Assembly: GCA_038317095.1 (NCBI GenBank)
Contig: JBBQBB010000008.1
Span: forward strand, 1 to 64,000
Source: JAGXTF01 sp038317095
GTDB taxonomy: Bacteria > Bacteroidota > Bacteroidia > NS11-12g > UBA955
Direction of reading: 5' to 3'
DNA length: 64,000 nt
In this document: positions 16,303 to 25,548 of the stretch, piece by piece
Numbering within the stretch: position 1 is the first letter of the stretch
Layout of the letters: every line of letters starts with the position of its first letter
Position numbers and translations under genes: made by a program
Notes under the pieces: generated by a model
Databases searched by the model: none
Told to the model about the DNA's origin: nothing
What the model saw: the letters and a program-made list of their open reading frames with translations, nothing else

Positions 16303-17586
16303 CTACAATCCCCAAAAATTCTTTTTTATTTCTGCAATTTGTTTGGAAGGAATTCCCGCTTCATTCGCGAACTTTTTCCAATCATTCAGTGTATCTTTTA
16401 CCCGTTCAATATATTGCATCGGTTTTTTAATATTCATGGTTTTTGCAAGTAGAAGAATATCCACAAGAACAATGTTATTATGTTTGCCTTGAATAGACAT
16501 TTGGTGCTGTTTTGTCCATCCTCCATTTGGGTTAAAAGCATAGATAACATCAAAGGCCGGAGACAGTTTCCAAACTCCTTTTTGGTTCATTAAAAATGCA
16601 ATGTTTTTTGTATGGTCGTCTTGGTTGCGCGCCATCACATTAAACACCATGCGCAAAAACAACTGTTCTGCATTTTCATAGGACAATCTCAATTGCCGCA
16701 TAATTTGAAAAGCTTGTTCGTAGCTATATCCAAGTGGATCGTTATAGTCGAAATGCGCCATGCCACAAAGCGATTGCATATGCATCCTGTTGTTTTGTTC
16801 CCTATCGAATCTTTTGGTCATAAAATGAGCCCTGCCATTTTCTTCCAGCAGTTTGCATTTTGTCATTTCAATACCGCAAGCAATGGCCATTTTGTAATAG
16901 GCCAATTCAATTCTGCCATAACCCACTGGATCACCCAAAACAAGGTTGTTCACCCCATCGAATTTTATAATCCAGTGTTCGAAATCCGCATCTACAGGCA
17001 GTTGACCAGATCGTACCTCACCGGTTTTTTCATTGTAGGCCACAATGGCTTTTGCCCGGGCGCCGCCCGCAGAAGTACCCACCCGAATGATGCTTTTCAT
17101 CGCCATCGTTTTGTCATGGCTAAGGTTCGACCCCAATTTCTTTTTGTCCTCAAGAAGTTCCTTGGCTATTTTCATCAATTCCTCTGTATTCAACGTTTCC
17201 GATTTCTCCTTGAAAGGTTCTTTTGCGGGTTCAAATTCCAAAGCTCCCATGCCACGGCTGCCCACAAAACACAACCTGTCCAATGGATTTACAGATTGGG
17301 GATCGCGCCCCTGCCGGGCCAACCACGCGTTTATCAGTGCGTTTCCGTATCGGTCGGGCAGCGCATCAGCAAGTAAACCTGGCAATCCCAAAAATGTTTG
17401 TGGGTTCAATCCCGGAAAAGAGAAAATTTTGTTGCCCTGTGTTTTTTCCAAGGGCATGGCAATTGGGGAAATTTCCAATCCTGCGTTTTTAAATGTATTG
17501 TCGTATTCAAAAAATGCCAACTGCCTTTTTTCATCCCAGCCCACTCGCCCAACCAGATTTCCCCACAGGATAATTTTTGTTACCAT
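16303..17586 (-). CDS. hipA: HipA-family serine/threonine kinase toxin
   Basis: A 427-residue full-length HipA kinase. Couple_hipA domain at the N-terminus, P-loop/autophosphorylation region VGTSAGGARAKAI near residue 165, catalytic loop NVMARNQDDHTKN near residue 320 and metal-binding SPAFDVIYAF near residue 340. Known HipA proteins phosphorylate aminoacyl-tRNA synthetases (GltX in E. coli) and induce dormancy; the target here is unknown. Its start overlaps the hipB stop by 7 nt. All key residues are intact, so the module looks functional. It converges on the S46 peptidase. Confidence 0.92.
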   Translation of the reverse strand: MVTKIILWGNLVGRVGWDEKRQLAFFEYDNTFKNAGLEISPIAMPLEKTQGNKIFSFPGLNPQTFLGLPGLLADALPDRYGNALINAWLARQGRDPQSVNPLDRLCFVGSRGMGALEFEPAKEPFKEKSETLNTEELMKIAKELLEDKKKLGSNLSHDKTMAMKSIIRVGTSAGGARAKAIVAYNEKTGEVRSGQLPVDADFEHWIIKFDGVNNLVLGDPVGYGRIELAYYKMAIACGIEMTKCKLLEENGRAHFMTKRFDREQNNRMHMQSLCGMAHFDYNDPLGYSYEQAFQIMRQLRLSYENAEQLFLRMVFNVMARNQDDHTKNIAFLMNQKGVWKLSPAFDVIYAFNPNGGWTKQHQMSIQGKHNNIVLVDILLLAKTMNIKKPMQYIERVKDTLNDWKKFANEAGIPSKQIAEIKKNFWGL

Positions 17587-17927
17587 TCGGTGGAATCGTT
17601 TTTGGTTTTGGTTTTGCGGGGGTGGGATGCCCGTTTGCGGTAATCTCCTTCGACATCGTTGAACATGCCTTCCACGAAGGAAGGTTCATTTACGATTGAA
17701 AAGAGCACATCCAGCCGCTGCAGGCCGCGCAAAACTTGCACCAAGGTGAGCATCGTGGGTGGGCGACCGTTTTCCAATTTGCTAATGGTGATGCGATCCA
17801 CGCCCGAACGATCTGCCAACTCTTGTTGGCTATAATTTTGGTTTAAGCGCATGCGCTTTATGCCAAGACCAAGTTCTTCAACCAAGGCGGTATCGCTTAA
17901 TGCATATACTTCATTGTAGCTTTTCAT
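17580..17927 (-). CDS. hipB: HipB-family antitoxin (XRE helix-turn-helix)
   Basis: A 115-residue DNA-binding protein. The HTH spans about residues 17-72: LGLGIKRMRLNQNYSQQELA and SGVDRITISKLENGRPPTML. The basic C-terminal tail (RKRASHPRKTKTKNDSTEW) is unusually charged. It is expected to bind HipA and repress the hipBA promoter. Immediately upstream is a promoter with repeated GTTTATTATA sites. Overlaps hipA by 7 nt. Confidence 0.92.
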   Translation of the reverse strand: MKSYNEVYALSDTALVEELGLGIKRMRLNQNYSQQELADRSGVDRITISKLENGRPPTMLTLVQVLRGLQRLDVLFSIVNEPSFVEGMFNDVEGDYRKRASHPRKTKTKNDSTEW

Positions 17928-17937
17928 TTACATTATA

Positions 17938-18016
17938 GTTTATTATAGCCATTTATGCAACTTATACACAACAAAGTTACGTCATGTTTTTATAATATAC
18001 AATGTTTATTATAAAC
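17938..18016. promoter_or_regulatory. Candidate HipB operator sites
   Basis: GTTTATTATA occurs at 17938-17947 and again at 18004-18013, flanking the hipBA promoter; the second copy extends to the near-palindrome GTTTATTATAAAC (18004-18016). ACTTATACAC is also repeated (17960-17969 and 18048-18057). Their placement fits autorepression by HipB. Confidence 0.5.
17972..18002 (-). promoter_or_regulatory. hipBA promoter (-33 TTG, -7 TAACTTTG)
   Basis: On the minus strand TTG (18002-18000), a 20-nt spacer and TAACTTTG (17979-17972), one of the best promoter matches in the window. The mRNA leader would be about 40 nt. Confidence 0.7.
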
Positions 18017-18066
18017 TACTTTAAAGCAGTATTTCTTATTTTATGATACTTATACACTACTTTATA

Positions 18067-19617
18067 TCACCCACCCCAGTTTTCCCGATCCAAACTTCTG
18101 TAATGTATTGCCTCGGCCAAATGTTCTACTTGTATATTTTCACTGGCCCCGAGGTCTGCAATGGTGCGGCTCACTTTTAAAATGCGGTCGTATGCTCTGG
18201 CACTCAAATTCAGTTTTTGCATGGCGGTTTTCAATAATGCCTGGCCCGCCGGGTTGATTTCGCAAACCGTGAGCACTTTGTTGCTAGGCAACATGGCATT
18301 GGAATAAACCCCTTCCCACCCTTCGTACCTGGCATATTGAATTTCGCGGGCTTTTTGAACCCTTGCCCGCACTTGGTCGCTGGTTTCCGATACACGATTG
18401 CGTGAGGTTAATTCGTCAAAACTCACGGGTGTAACCTCTATATGTATGTCGATGCGGTCTAACAATGGTCCTGAGATTTTGCTTAAATACCGGTTTACCA
18501 CACCTGGTGCGCACACGCATTCTCTGTCGGGGTGGTTGTAATAACCGCACGGGCAAGGGTTCATGCTGGCTACCAGCATAAAACTGGCCGGGTATTCCAC
18601 ACTCCAACGGGCCCTAGAAATGGTAACTTTTCGTTCTTCTAAGGGTTGCCGCATTACCTCCAAAACGGTGCGTTTAAATTCTGGCAACTCATCTAAAAAC
18701 AAAACCCCGTTGTGGGCCAAGCTTATTTCACCTGGCTGAGGCTGATTACCACCGCCTACCAAAGCCACATCGCTAATGGTATGGTGCGGACTGCGGAAAG
18801 GCCGCTGTGCAATCAAAGAGGAACTAATGCCCAACTTGCCAGCAACCGAATGTATTTTGGTGGTTTCCAATGCCTCGTGAAGTGTCATAGGAGGTAAAAT
18901 GGTGGGTAGTCTTTTGGCAAGCATGGTTTTGCCCGAGCCTGGAGGTCCAATTAAAATAATATTATGGCCGCCGGCACTGGCAATTTCCATGGCTCGTTTT
19001 ATATTTTCTTGGCCTTGAACATCGGAAAAATCAATGTCGTAGGCTTTGTGGGCTGCTTCAAAATCACCCCGTGGGTCGGCAAAAACCCGTTTCAATTCGC
19101 GTTTGCCATCCAAAAATTCTGCAACTTCCCGCAAATCTTCAACCCCATATACTTCGAGGTCTTTGACAATGGCAGCTTCTTTGGCATTCGCCATGGGCAG
19201 AATAAATCCCTTAAACTTATCTTTCAGGGCTTGCAATGCAATGGGAAGAGCTCCTTTAATTGGCAAAACTTTGCCATCCAAACCCAATTCACCCATAATG
19301 ATGTAATCCTGAAGAGACAGATCCGTGATTTGAAAAGTGGAGGCAAGCATGCCAATAGCAATGGGCAAATCGTAGGCGCTGCCTTCTTTTCGCAAATCGG
19401 CCGGCGCCAAATTCACTACAATTCGTTGGCGAATTGCCTCAAATCCTGCGTTTTTAATGGCTGCATCAGTTCGAAACAAACTTTCCTTGATGGCGTTGTC
19501 TGGCAAGCCGATGACATAATTTTTAAATTCAGTGGTTGTGGCTCCCGAGTTAACTTCCACGGTAATGCGCGTGGCGTCTACGCCATGCACAGCACTTGCA
19601 AAACCTTTTACTAGCAT
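18067..19617 (-). CDS. yifB: YifB/ComM family Mg-chelatase-like ATPase
   Basis: A 516-residue AAA+ ATPase of the YifB/ComM family; ComM is a helicase promoting branch migration during natural transformation, which is the best guess here. N-terminal ribosomal-S5-like domain (residues 1-170), Walker A LIGPPGSGKTMLAKRL near residue 223, Walker B VLFLDELPEF, and the cysteine-containing MNPCPCGYYNHPDRECVC segment. Start at ATG 19617 gives the standard MLVKGFASAVHGVDA N-terminus. It follows gldH by 6 nt and so is likely in one operon with it. Confidence 0.93.
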   Translation of the reverse strand: MLVKGFASAVHGVDATRITVEVNSGATTTEFKNYVIGLPDNAIKESLFRTDAAIKNAGFEAIRQRIVVNLAPADLRKEGSAYDLPIAIGMLASTFQITDLSLQDYIIMGELGLDGKVLPIKGALPIALQALKDKFKGFILPMANAKEAAIVKDLEVYGVEDLREVAEFLDGKRELKRVFADPRGDFEAAHKAYDIDFSDVQGQENIKRAMEIASAGGHNIILIGPPGSGKTMLAKRLPTILPPMTLHEALETTKIHSVAGKLGISSSLIAQRPFRSPHHTISDVALVGGGNQPQPGEISLAHNGVLFLDELPEFKRTVLEVMRQPLEERKVTISRARWSVEYPASFMLVASMNPCPCGYYNHPDRECVCAPGVVNRYLSKISGPLLDRIDIHIEVTPVSFDELTSRNRVSETSDQVRARVQKAREIQYARYEGWEGVYSNAMLPSNKVLTVCEINPAGQALLKTAMQKLNLSARAYDRILKVSRTIADLGASENIQVEHLAEAIHYRSLDRENWGG

Positions 19618-19623
19618 AATTCA

Positions 19624-20094
19624 TTAATAAATTTTATTTCCTTTATAAATTTTTAATCCCACATCTGAAACCGAACCCAGCTTTTCATCGCGCATATTTT
19701 GGTTCAACTTCAGTGTATATTTCCCTTTTTTGAATTTGGCATTTTGAATAAACGGTTGATCGTAACTAATCAAATTCGATTTTCCAACACCCAACCACTT
19801 GCCTGTATTGTCCGACAAGGGGATTTGAAATTGGTTCTTCAAAGATGCATTGGGTCCGTCGATGGTATAAAGCAACCAAATATTGCTGTACTTATAACTG
19901 CCTGTTATGCGCAAACCACATTCTAGGCTATACAAATAGGTTGTATCTGTAATTTCAAAAGCAAACGATTTGGCTTCGGTCCAATTCCATCCTTCCTGAT
20001 TTACCTCTTTAAATTCATCCAGAAGTTTGTTCTTATTGTCCTTACAACTTGCAAAACATAAAATAACTGTCAATAACCTTACTATAAAATGCAT
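19624..20094 (-). CDS. gldH: GldH-like gliding motility lipoprotein
   Basis: A 156-residue lipoprotein (signal MHFIVRLLTVILCFASC) matching the GldH pattern: a YSNIWLLYTIDGP segment, the LSDNTGKWLGVGKSNL core and the C-terminal NQNMRDEKLGSVSDVGLKI block. GldH is required for gliding in Flavobacterium, where gliding depends on T9SS; in non-gliding relatives it persists with T9SS. This fits the T9SS cargo proteases and PorP/SprF remnants in the window. Located 6 nt before yifB. Confidence 0.82.
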   Translation of the reverse strand: MHFIVRLLTVILCFASCKDNKNKLLDEFKEVNQEGWNWTEAKSFAFEITDTTYLYSLECGLRITGSYKYSNIWLLYTIDGPNASLKNQFQIPLSDNTGKWLGVGKSNLISYDQPFIQNAKFKKGKYTLKLNQNMRDEKLGSVSDVGLKIYKGNKIY

Positions 20095-20175
20095 ATTACC
20101 TATAAAACTTCAAAAAAACAAAAACTATATATAATTACAAAATCTATTGTCAAAAATATTTGTTCAACTGTGCAA

Positions 20176-20922
20176 TTAGTAGACATGCTGTCCGCCGTTG
20201 ATGCTGTAATTGGCTCCGGTAATGAAATCGGTTTTTTCTGAGGCCAAAAACGAAACCAAATGCGCCACTTCGTGGGTACCACCTAATCTTCCCATGGGTA
20301 TTTGTGCCACAATTTGCTCTCTCACCTTTTCAGGAACGGCCATTACCATGTCCGTGCCAATGTATCCTGGCGAAATGGTGTTTACCGTAATTCCGAATTT
20401 AGCCACTTCCATTGCCAATGTTTTGGTGAAGCCATGCATTCCCGCTTTTGCGGCACTATAATTGGTTTGGCCAAATTGACCGCGTTGCCCGTTTACGGAA
20501 GAAATATTGATAATCCTACCAAATTTTCGATCAATCATTCCATTAATTACGTGCCTAGAGCAATTGAATACACTGGTAAGGTTTGAAGAAATAACTTCAT
20601 CCCAATCACTTTTGCTCATTTTGGCTAATCTGCCATCGCGGGTAATCCCAGCATTGTTTACCAAAGTATCTATCGGTCCTAAATCTGATTCGATTTTTTC
20701 TATCATTCTACCCACAGCGTCAAAGTCAGTAACGTCTGCTTCATAGATTTCAATAACAAAGCCCTCGTCGTTCATTCTATTTTGCCATTCAAGTGCTTTT
20801 TGTAAATTACGGTAATTGGCGATTACATGGAAACCATCTGTATACAATTCTTTGCACATAGCAGTTCCAAGCCCACCCGTTGCACCAGTAACCAACACAA
20901 TTCGCTTATTCTGAATATCCAT
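20176..20922 (-). CDS. phaB: Acetoacetyl-CoA reductase (PhaB-like SDR)
   Basis: A 248-residue short-chain dehydrogenase. NADPH site VTGATGGLGTAM, NNAG at VNNAGITRDGRLAKM, catalytic Ser in INISSVNGQRGQFGQ and the Tyr-x3-Lys in NYSAAKAGMHGFTKTLAM; the tail VNTISPGYIGTDMVMAVP is characteristic of PhaB rather than FabG. It reduces acetoacetyl-CoA to (R)-3-hydroxybutyryl-CoA for polyhydroxybutyrate. No phaA or phaC is in the window, so PHB synthesis is inference. It lies 75 nt downstream of lpxK. Confidence 0.9.
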   Translation of the reverse strand: MDIQNKRIVLVTGATGGLGTAMCKELYTDGFHVIANYRNLQKALEWQNRMNDEGFVIEIYEADVTDFDAVGRMIEKIESDLGPIDTLVNNAGITRDGRLAKMSKSDWDEVISSNLTSVFNCSRHVINGMIDRKFGRIINISSVNGQRGQFGQTNYSAAKAGMHGFTKTLAMEVAKFGITVNTISPGYIGTDMVMAVPEKVREQIVAQIPMGRLGGTHEVAHLVSFLASEKTDFITGANYSINGGQHVY

Positions 20923-20997
20923 TTCTAATTTATCTAGGGGTTGTTTTCAAAAATGCGTATAAAAGCACAGATTAACAACAGTTTACCGAAAAATAAA

Positions 20998-22017
20998 TTA
21001 TACTTTGCGTAATTTGTCAAAGAGTGAAAGAAACTTATGCTCACTTTCAAACAAAAATTCAGGGGTAGTATGGCTTGTAAAAATAGCAAAAAACACTACA
21101 GTATCTTTCGGCATGCGCATGGCATCTTTTCTTGTTGTAAGAATAGAGTTTATGCCTGCCTTTTTTGATTCTGCTATCCACATTTCCATTTCATTTTTTG
21201 AGTAAGCAAAATGATCTGAATATGTTTTAACCAATGTTACATTGAAATTCGTTTTTGCCCAATTTACAAATACACCATTGTTCGCAAGTCCGCTGATAAG
21301 TAAAACAGACACTTTTGAATCCAACAAATTTCCAGCAGAATCTATGGGAAGCGAATTTTGGTAGGCTGTATAAAAAATTGGTTTTCTGTATTTCGACAAT
21401 TCCTTAAACAATCTCAATTCACCATCAACATTCAAATTATTCGGACATTTCGTGACTACAATGGTATTGGCATCCTTGGCGGCTGAAGAAAATTCGCGCA
21501 ATCTGCCAGCTGGCAAAGGCAAATCATTTGTAAACAACAACCGATACTCTGTCAATAAAATATAAAAATCGCCATGTAAATTTAAATGCTGGTATCCATC
21601 GTCCAGCAATACCAAATTGGTTTCTGGACTTTTTTCTTCAATCAAATGAATTCCCTTTACCCGATCTTCGCACACATAATTCTTAATTGTATCGGGTAAA
21701 CTGATGCGCATTTCTAGTGGCTCGTCTCCACAGTTTTCTGCTGTATCTGAGATTGTCACTTCTCTAAAACCGGTTGTTTTTCTACCATACCCGCGAGACA
21801 AAATTGCAATTTTAAATTGCTCCTTTAAATGATTAGCCAACCACATCGTCATGGGTGTTTTACCAGATCCGCCGACTTGCAAATTGCCAACAATGATGGT
21901 TGCCAAATTGACCTTTTTTCTTTGCAATATTTTCGCGCTATAGAGCCATCTGCGAAACCAAGAAACCAGACCATATAGAAACGCCAATGGCCATAAAATA
22001 CATTTCCAAAGTTTCAT
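20998..22017 (-). CDS. lpxK: Tetraacyldisaccharide 4'-kinase
   Basis: A 339-residue membrane-associated kinase that phosphorylates the 4' position of the lipid A disaccharide precursor. N-terminal hydrophobic helix (LWPLAFLYGLVSWF), Walker A VGNLQVGGSGKTPM near residue 44, LSRGYGRKTTGF, and LVLLDDGYQHLNL in the middle. Length fits. Its start overlaps the SGNH hydrolase stop by 4 nt. Confidence 0.94.
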   Translation of the reverse strand: MKLWKCILWPLAFLYGLVSWFRRWLYSAKILQRKKVNLATIIVGNLQVGGSGKTPMTMWLANHLKEQFKIAILSRGYGRKTTGFREVTISDTAENCGDEPLEMRISLPDTIKNYVCEDRVKGIHLIEEKSPETNLVLLDDGYQHLNLHGDFYILLTEYRLLFTNDLPLPAGRLREFSSAAKDANTIVVTKCPNNLNVDGELRLFKELSKYRKPIFYTAYQNSLPIDSAGNLLDSKVSVLLISGLANNGVFVNWAKTNFNVTLVKTYSDHFAYSKNEMEMWIAESKKAGINSILTTRKDAMRMPKDTVVFFAIFTSHTTPEFLFESEHKFLSLFDKLRKV

Positions 22018-23120
22018 TTCGTATATTTATTCTGTATTTTTTTACCCCAATTTTCAAACACAATATCCGCCATTTTTTCGGCACCTGCATTGGTATAATG
22101 AAAGAAATCGTAATAATTTTGGGTAGTAGGTTTTAATACATTTGCTGCATCCACTACCCAATAAAATTTATTCAAATTCCCATCCATGATTCTGCTTCCG
22201 CAGCTTCTCAACTGCTCGTTATAAGTATCCAGTGCGGTAAAATAATGGAGAGCACTCTTCCCCTGAAACTTCAAATTTCCCAAATAACGCCGCGTTATTG
22301 GGTCAATATTGTTTGACAGTATAGAAGGCTGGGTAATAAAAACGCATTGGATACCCACCGCAAAACAAATAGACCTTAAAGAGTCTATTCTTTCTGAAAA
22401 AGCCAATAGTTTTCTTTCTTTTATATCATCCGTCAGCCAGCTATCTCTTGTGTTCATCCATCCAGTAGTATCCGCCTTTGGCCAATTCGCAAAATCCACC
22501 GGCTTATGTCCCATACCCATATTGGCAGCATTCCTGCTCATTTTCCAATTTAAATACAAATTGAACATTTCGAAATTTTCGAAAAATCTTTTTTTATTGT
22601 TTAAATGGTAACCTTCGAATTTGTTGAGACCATCTGCTGCAACATCATTGCAGCCAATTAAAAACAATACATAATCGGGTTTGTATTTTAAGATATGATC
22701 GCGCAACAATTTAATATGGCCAAAAGTTGAATGACCATCTAAACCTGCATTGTTTATCCAAACATTTTGCCCATTTGCCTGCATTTTTTTCATTAGCAAT
22801 GCTGGCCAATCCTTTCCGTCTGAAAGATAAAAACACTCGGTAGTACTGCCTCCTACACAAAATATTTTAAGCGTCGCGGGGTCTTTGGGCAATTCCGGAC
22901 CACGAAAACCCATACTGTTTTTTGTATGCAGTATCTGTGCGTCCAATCCACGTATTTTTTGGTCCTTAAATTCGTATTTTACATTGGCAGGAAGCAGAAT
23001 TTCATTCCCCCTTACGCGGGATTTAAAAGGATTGTAAAAATGCAAAATAATTTCACAAAGTGCCAATGATATTGTTAAACCAATGCCAAGGGCTGCAATA
23101 TTTTTAATTCCGCTTTTCAC
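22014..23120 (-). CDS. Membrane-anchored SGNH/GDSL hydrolase
   Basis: A 368-residue protein with an N-terminal membrane anchor (NIAALGIGLTISLALCEIIL) and an SGNH hydrolase domain: serine block FCVGGSTTECF near residue 90, glycine/asparagine block FLIGCNDVAADG near residue 155, and DFFHYTNAGAEKMAD with the catalytic Asp and His near residue 345. Such enzymes act as esterases or polysaccharide O-acetyl transferases/esterases. It is coupled by 4-nt overlaps to the beta-CASP gene upstream and lpxK downstream, suggesting but not proving an envelope role. Confidence 0.85.
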   Translation of the reverse strand: MKSGIKNIAALGIGLTISLALCEIILHFYNPFKSRVRGNEILLPANVKYEFKDQKIRGLDAQILHTKNSMGFRGPELPKDPATLKIFCVGGSTTECFYLSDGKDWPALLMKKMQANGQNVWINNAGLDGHSTFGHIKLLRDHILKYKPDYVLFLIGCNDVAADGLNKFEGYHLNNKKRFFENFEMFNLYLNWKMSRNAANMGMGHKPVDFANWPKADTTGWMNTRDSWLTDDIKERKLLAFSERIDSLRSICFAVGIQCVFITQPSILSNNIDPITRRYLGNLKFQGKSALHYFTALDTYNEQLRSCGSRIMDGNLNKFYWVVDAANVLKPTTQNYYDFFHYTNAGAEKMADIVFENWGKKIQNKYTK

Positions 23121-24547
23121 ATTTCAAGTAAATATTCTTTTCCCTTTATCGGAATTTCAACAGGTACAAAATCGATGTCATTCGCCAAAATTTGCATTTG
23201 CTCTGCATCGCCATGCACAAGAAAAACCTTTTTGGTTTTGGATGTTGTGGAAGCTTTCAAATATTTCAGCAAACCATTGTGGTCTGGGTGCGCACTGAAT
23301 GCATCCGTGCGATAAATGTCTGCACGAACTGGACGCTTTTTAAAATTAATTTCCACAAAATCTTGTCCTTGTAAAAGCCTATGTCCCAAGGTGCCTTCTG
23401 CGCAAAAACCGGCAATTAATATTGAATTTTCTGCATGGCCCACATTGTTGCGAATGTGCATTTGAATTCTGCCCCCTTCCACCATTCCTGCTGCCGAAAT
23501 AATTACGCAAGGCTCTGGTAACACACTTAATATTTCGCTTTCTGCTTCATCTTCAATTACATTTAATAATGGAAAATCAAACAAAGTACCATACTGTTTT
23601 TGAAAATCCTTTGCTTCATCATTCAACCAATCCAAATTGTGCTGGTAAACTTTGGTGCTACGAATGGCCAACGGACTATCTGTAAATATTTTAACATTGG
23701 GCAATTTCCCCTCTCTAAATAATTTATGAAAAGTATAAATTATGGATTGGGTTCTACCAACGCTGAATGCAGGGATTACCAATTTTCCACCCTTTTCTAC
23801 ACAAGTTTCGAGGACGTGCTTTAACATCACCTCACCAGCATCATCGGCATCCGTAATGTGGTTTCTACCCCCGTAAGTGCTTTCACTAATTAAGTATTGT
23901 AAATCGTTCAAAGGTTGGGGATCTGGTACTAGCTTAGAATTGTAATTGCCAAGGTCCCCTGTAAAACCAATTCTACAAGATTTATCCCCTTGCTTTATTT
24001 GGAGAATAACACTTACAGCCCCTAAAATATGCCCCGCCTTTCTGAATTCTATGCTTAAATTGTCGTTGTAATTGTAAATGTGATTATACTCCAATGTGTG
24101 GGCCATATCCATCATATCATTGATGTGTTTTTTGGCATACAATACTTGGGCTCCATTTGCTGTATGACTCGATTTTTTTTGGTGTTTATTTCCCTGTTTG
24201 ACCTTTTGCTTGTTGTTTTTTGCCGCTTCCATGCGTTGGATATTTAAACTATCCGTAAGCAAATATTCACTCAATTCTAAAGTGGGTTGGGTACAAATAA
24301 TATTCCCCATAAATCCTTGTTTAATTAAATTTGGAATATTCCCACTGTGGTCAATGTGCGCATGGGTGAGAATCAATAAATCAACAGAAGCGGGATCAAA
24401 TGGAAAATTTGCATTTCTGTCTTCAAAATCGTTTCGTTTTTCATAATCCAATCCGCAATCTATCAAAACACGAGTGCCATCCGGCAAATCTAGCAAATGC
24501 TTGCTCCCTGTCACTTGTTGAGCAGCTCCCCAGCACGTTAATTTCAT
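23117..24547 (-). CDS. MBL-fold beta-CASP RNA metallo-hydrolase
   Basis: A 476-residue metallo-beta-lactamase with a beta-CASP insert, as in RNA-processing exo/endonucleases. Zinc motif LTHAHIDHSGNIPNL near residue 60, beta-CASP region GRTQSIIYTFHKLF, ISAAGMVEGGRIQMH and the C-terminal FSAHPDHNGLLKYL. A Lys-rich stretch at residues 112-130 (NNKQKVKQGNKHQKK) interrupts the MBL half. First gene of the MBL-SGNH-lpxK overlap operon. A target RNA cannot be named. Confidence 0.9.
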   Translation of the reverse strand: MKLTCWGAAQQVTGSKHLLDLPDGTRVLIDCGLDYEKRNDFEDRNANFPFDPASVDLLILTHAHIDHSGNIPNLIKQGFMGNIICTQPTLELSEYLLTDSLNIQRMEAAKNNKQKVKQGNKHQKKSSHTANGAQVLYAKKHINDMMDMAHTLEYNHIYNYNDNLSIEFRKAGHILGAVSVILQIKQGDKSCRIGFTGDLGNYNSKLVPDPQPLNDLQYLISESTYGGRNHITDADDAGEVMLKHVLETCVEKGGKLVIPAFSVGRTQSIIYTFHKLFREGKLPNVKIFTDSPLAIRSTKVYQHNLDWLNDEAKDFQKQYGTLFDFPLLNVIEDEAESEILSVLPEPCVIISAAGMVEGGRIQMHIRNNVGHAENSILIAGFCAEGTLGHRLLQGQDFVEINFKKRPVRADIYRTDAFSAHPDHNGLLKYLKASTTSKTKKVFLVHGDAEQMQILANDIDFVPVEIPIKGKEYLLEM

Positions 24548-24551
24548 TCAG

Positions 24552-24559
24552 CAAAAATA
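24552..24559 (-). promoter_or_regulatory. -7 box of the beta-CASP operon
   Basis: TATTTTTG on the minus strand, exact TAnnTTTG, ending 5 nt before the ATG at 24547; the transcript would be leaderless or nearly so. Confidence 0.5.
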
Positions 24560-24646
24560 CCCATAAATTGTTACATTCTATAAATTCTATATGAACAAGG
24601 TTTTTAAACCCTTCATTCAAACGATGGTGCAACTTCGTTGAGGTGT

Positions 24647-25546
24647 TTATTCGAAGCCTATGATTCGCTTGGAAATGGTAAAACCACCAACCAAGCCATA
24701 CCCCCCCGGAATGTTGCCAAGAATAAAGCCAGGCAATTGAGATATAGATTGCTGCTGCCATAAATGGGCATTTCTTGTATTATAATAATTAAACATATTC
24801 ACATCCATGTTCTCCAAAATAATTTCTAATTTTGTCGTTCTTCCCAATGAATTTAGATATAAATACTGCGTGGTATAAAACTTGAGTTTTTTCAATGTAC
24901 CATTGAATGTAGCATCGGTAAATAATATTTCTTTGGATGTATAATTGTTAAAATTATTTTGAAGAAATGACAAATCCGAACCAAAAATGGATAGGCTTTC
25001 CGTCTTAAATAAGCTATCTATTTTTTGGCCATCTTTGTTATAAACGTATTCGAAATAATGGCGCTTTACCCAAAGCCGATAGGTATTGTTATCTGCGGCA
25101 CTATCTGTAAATTTTAATTCAAAATTAAAGGCCGGCCCAATGCCTGCAACAATATTGGTGATTGTGTCAACAGATGCAATTTGAATTTTTGACGGAATGG
25201 TTCCCCGAACGCTAAAAACATTCAACATATCCTTCGATTTTATCCAATAGCTATCTCTTGGGCTAAATTTATTGGCCACCAAATTGTAAATCCCCTTGCC
25301 CATAGCTGTCATAGTGCCTAGTGAAATATTGTTTTTATAAATTTCAATTGAGGCTGCATCTTCATCCAGAATTTTGTCGGTAATATCAGCAGCATGGCTA
25401 TACTGCGCAGCTATTAAGCTATCAGGCTGCAAAAACATATGAAAAACAGGTAAGGGTTGCATTTTGCCCGAAGGCTTAAGTGGATATTCTTTTACGCAGG
25501 AGAGCAGCATGAATCCGAGGACAAAAAATGCATTGTATTTTTTCAT
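24647..25546 (-). CDS. DUF4249 lipoprotein
   Basis: A 299-residue lipoprotein (signal MKKYNAFFVLGFMLLSC) of the DUF4249 family, beta-rich, with MGKGIYNLVANKFSPRDSYWIK typical of the family. DUF4249 genes usually follow a TonB-dependent receptor and are thought to be its surface-exposed partner. Here the receptor stops 2 nt upstream. The ligand is unknown. Confidence 0.88.
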   Translation of the reverse strand: MKKYNAFFVLGFMLLSCVKEYPLKPSGKMQPLPVFHMFLQPDSLIAAQYSHAADITDKILDEDAASIEIYKNNISLGTMTAMGKGIYNLVANKFSPRDSYWIKSKDMLNVFSVRGTIPSKIQIASVDTITNIVAGIGPAFNFELKFTDSAADNNTYRLWVKRHYFEYVYNKDGQKIDSLFKTESLSIFGSDLSFLQNNFNNYTSKEILFTDATFNGTLKKLKFYTTQYLYLNSLGRTTKLEIILENMDVNMFNYYNTRNAHLWQQQSISQLPGFILGNIPGGYGLVGGFTISKRIIGFE

Positions 25547-25548
25547 AT

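Noticed and set aside
16612..17376. 254-codon plus-strand ORF opposite hipA
   Set aside because: Antisense shadow of hipA, which has intact kinase motifs.
18964..19614. 216-codon plus-strand ORF opposite yifB
   Set aside because: Antisense to the conserved N-terminal half of yifB; composition Phe/Gly/Asn-rich without domain pattern.
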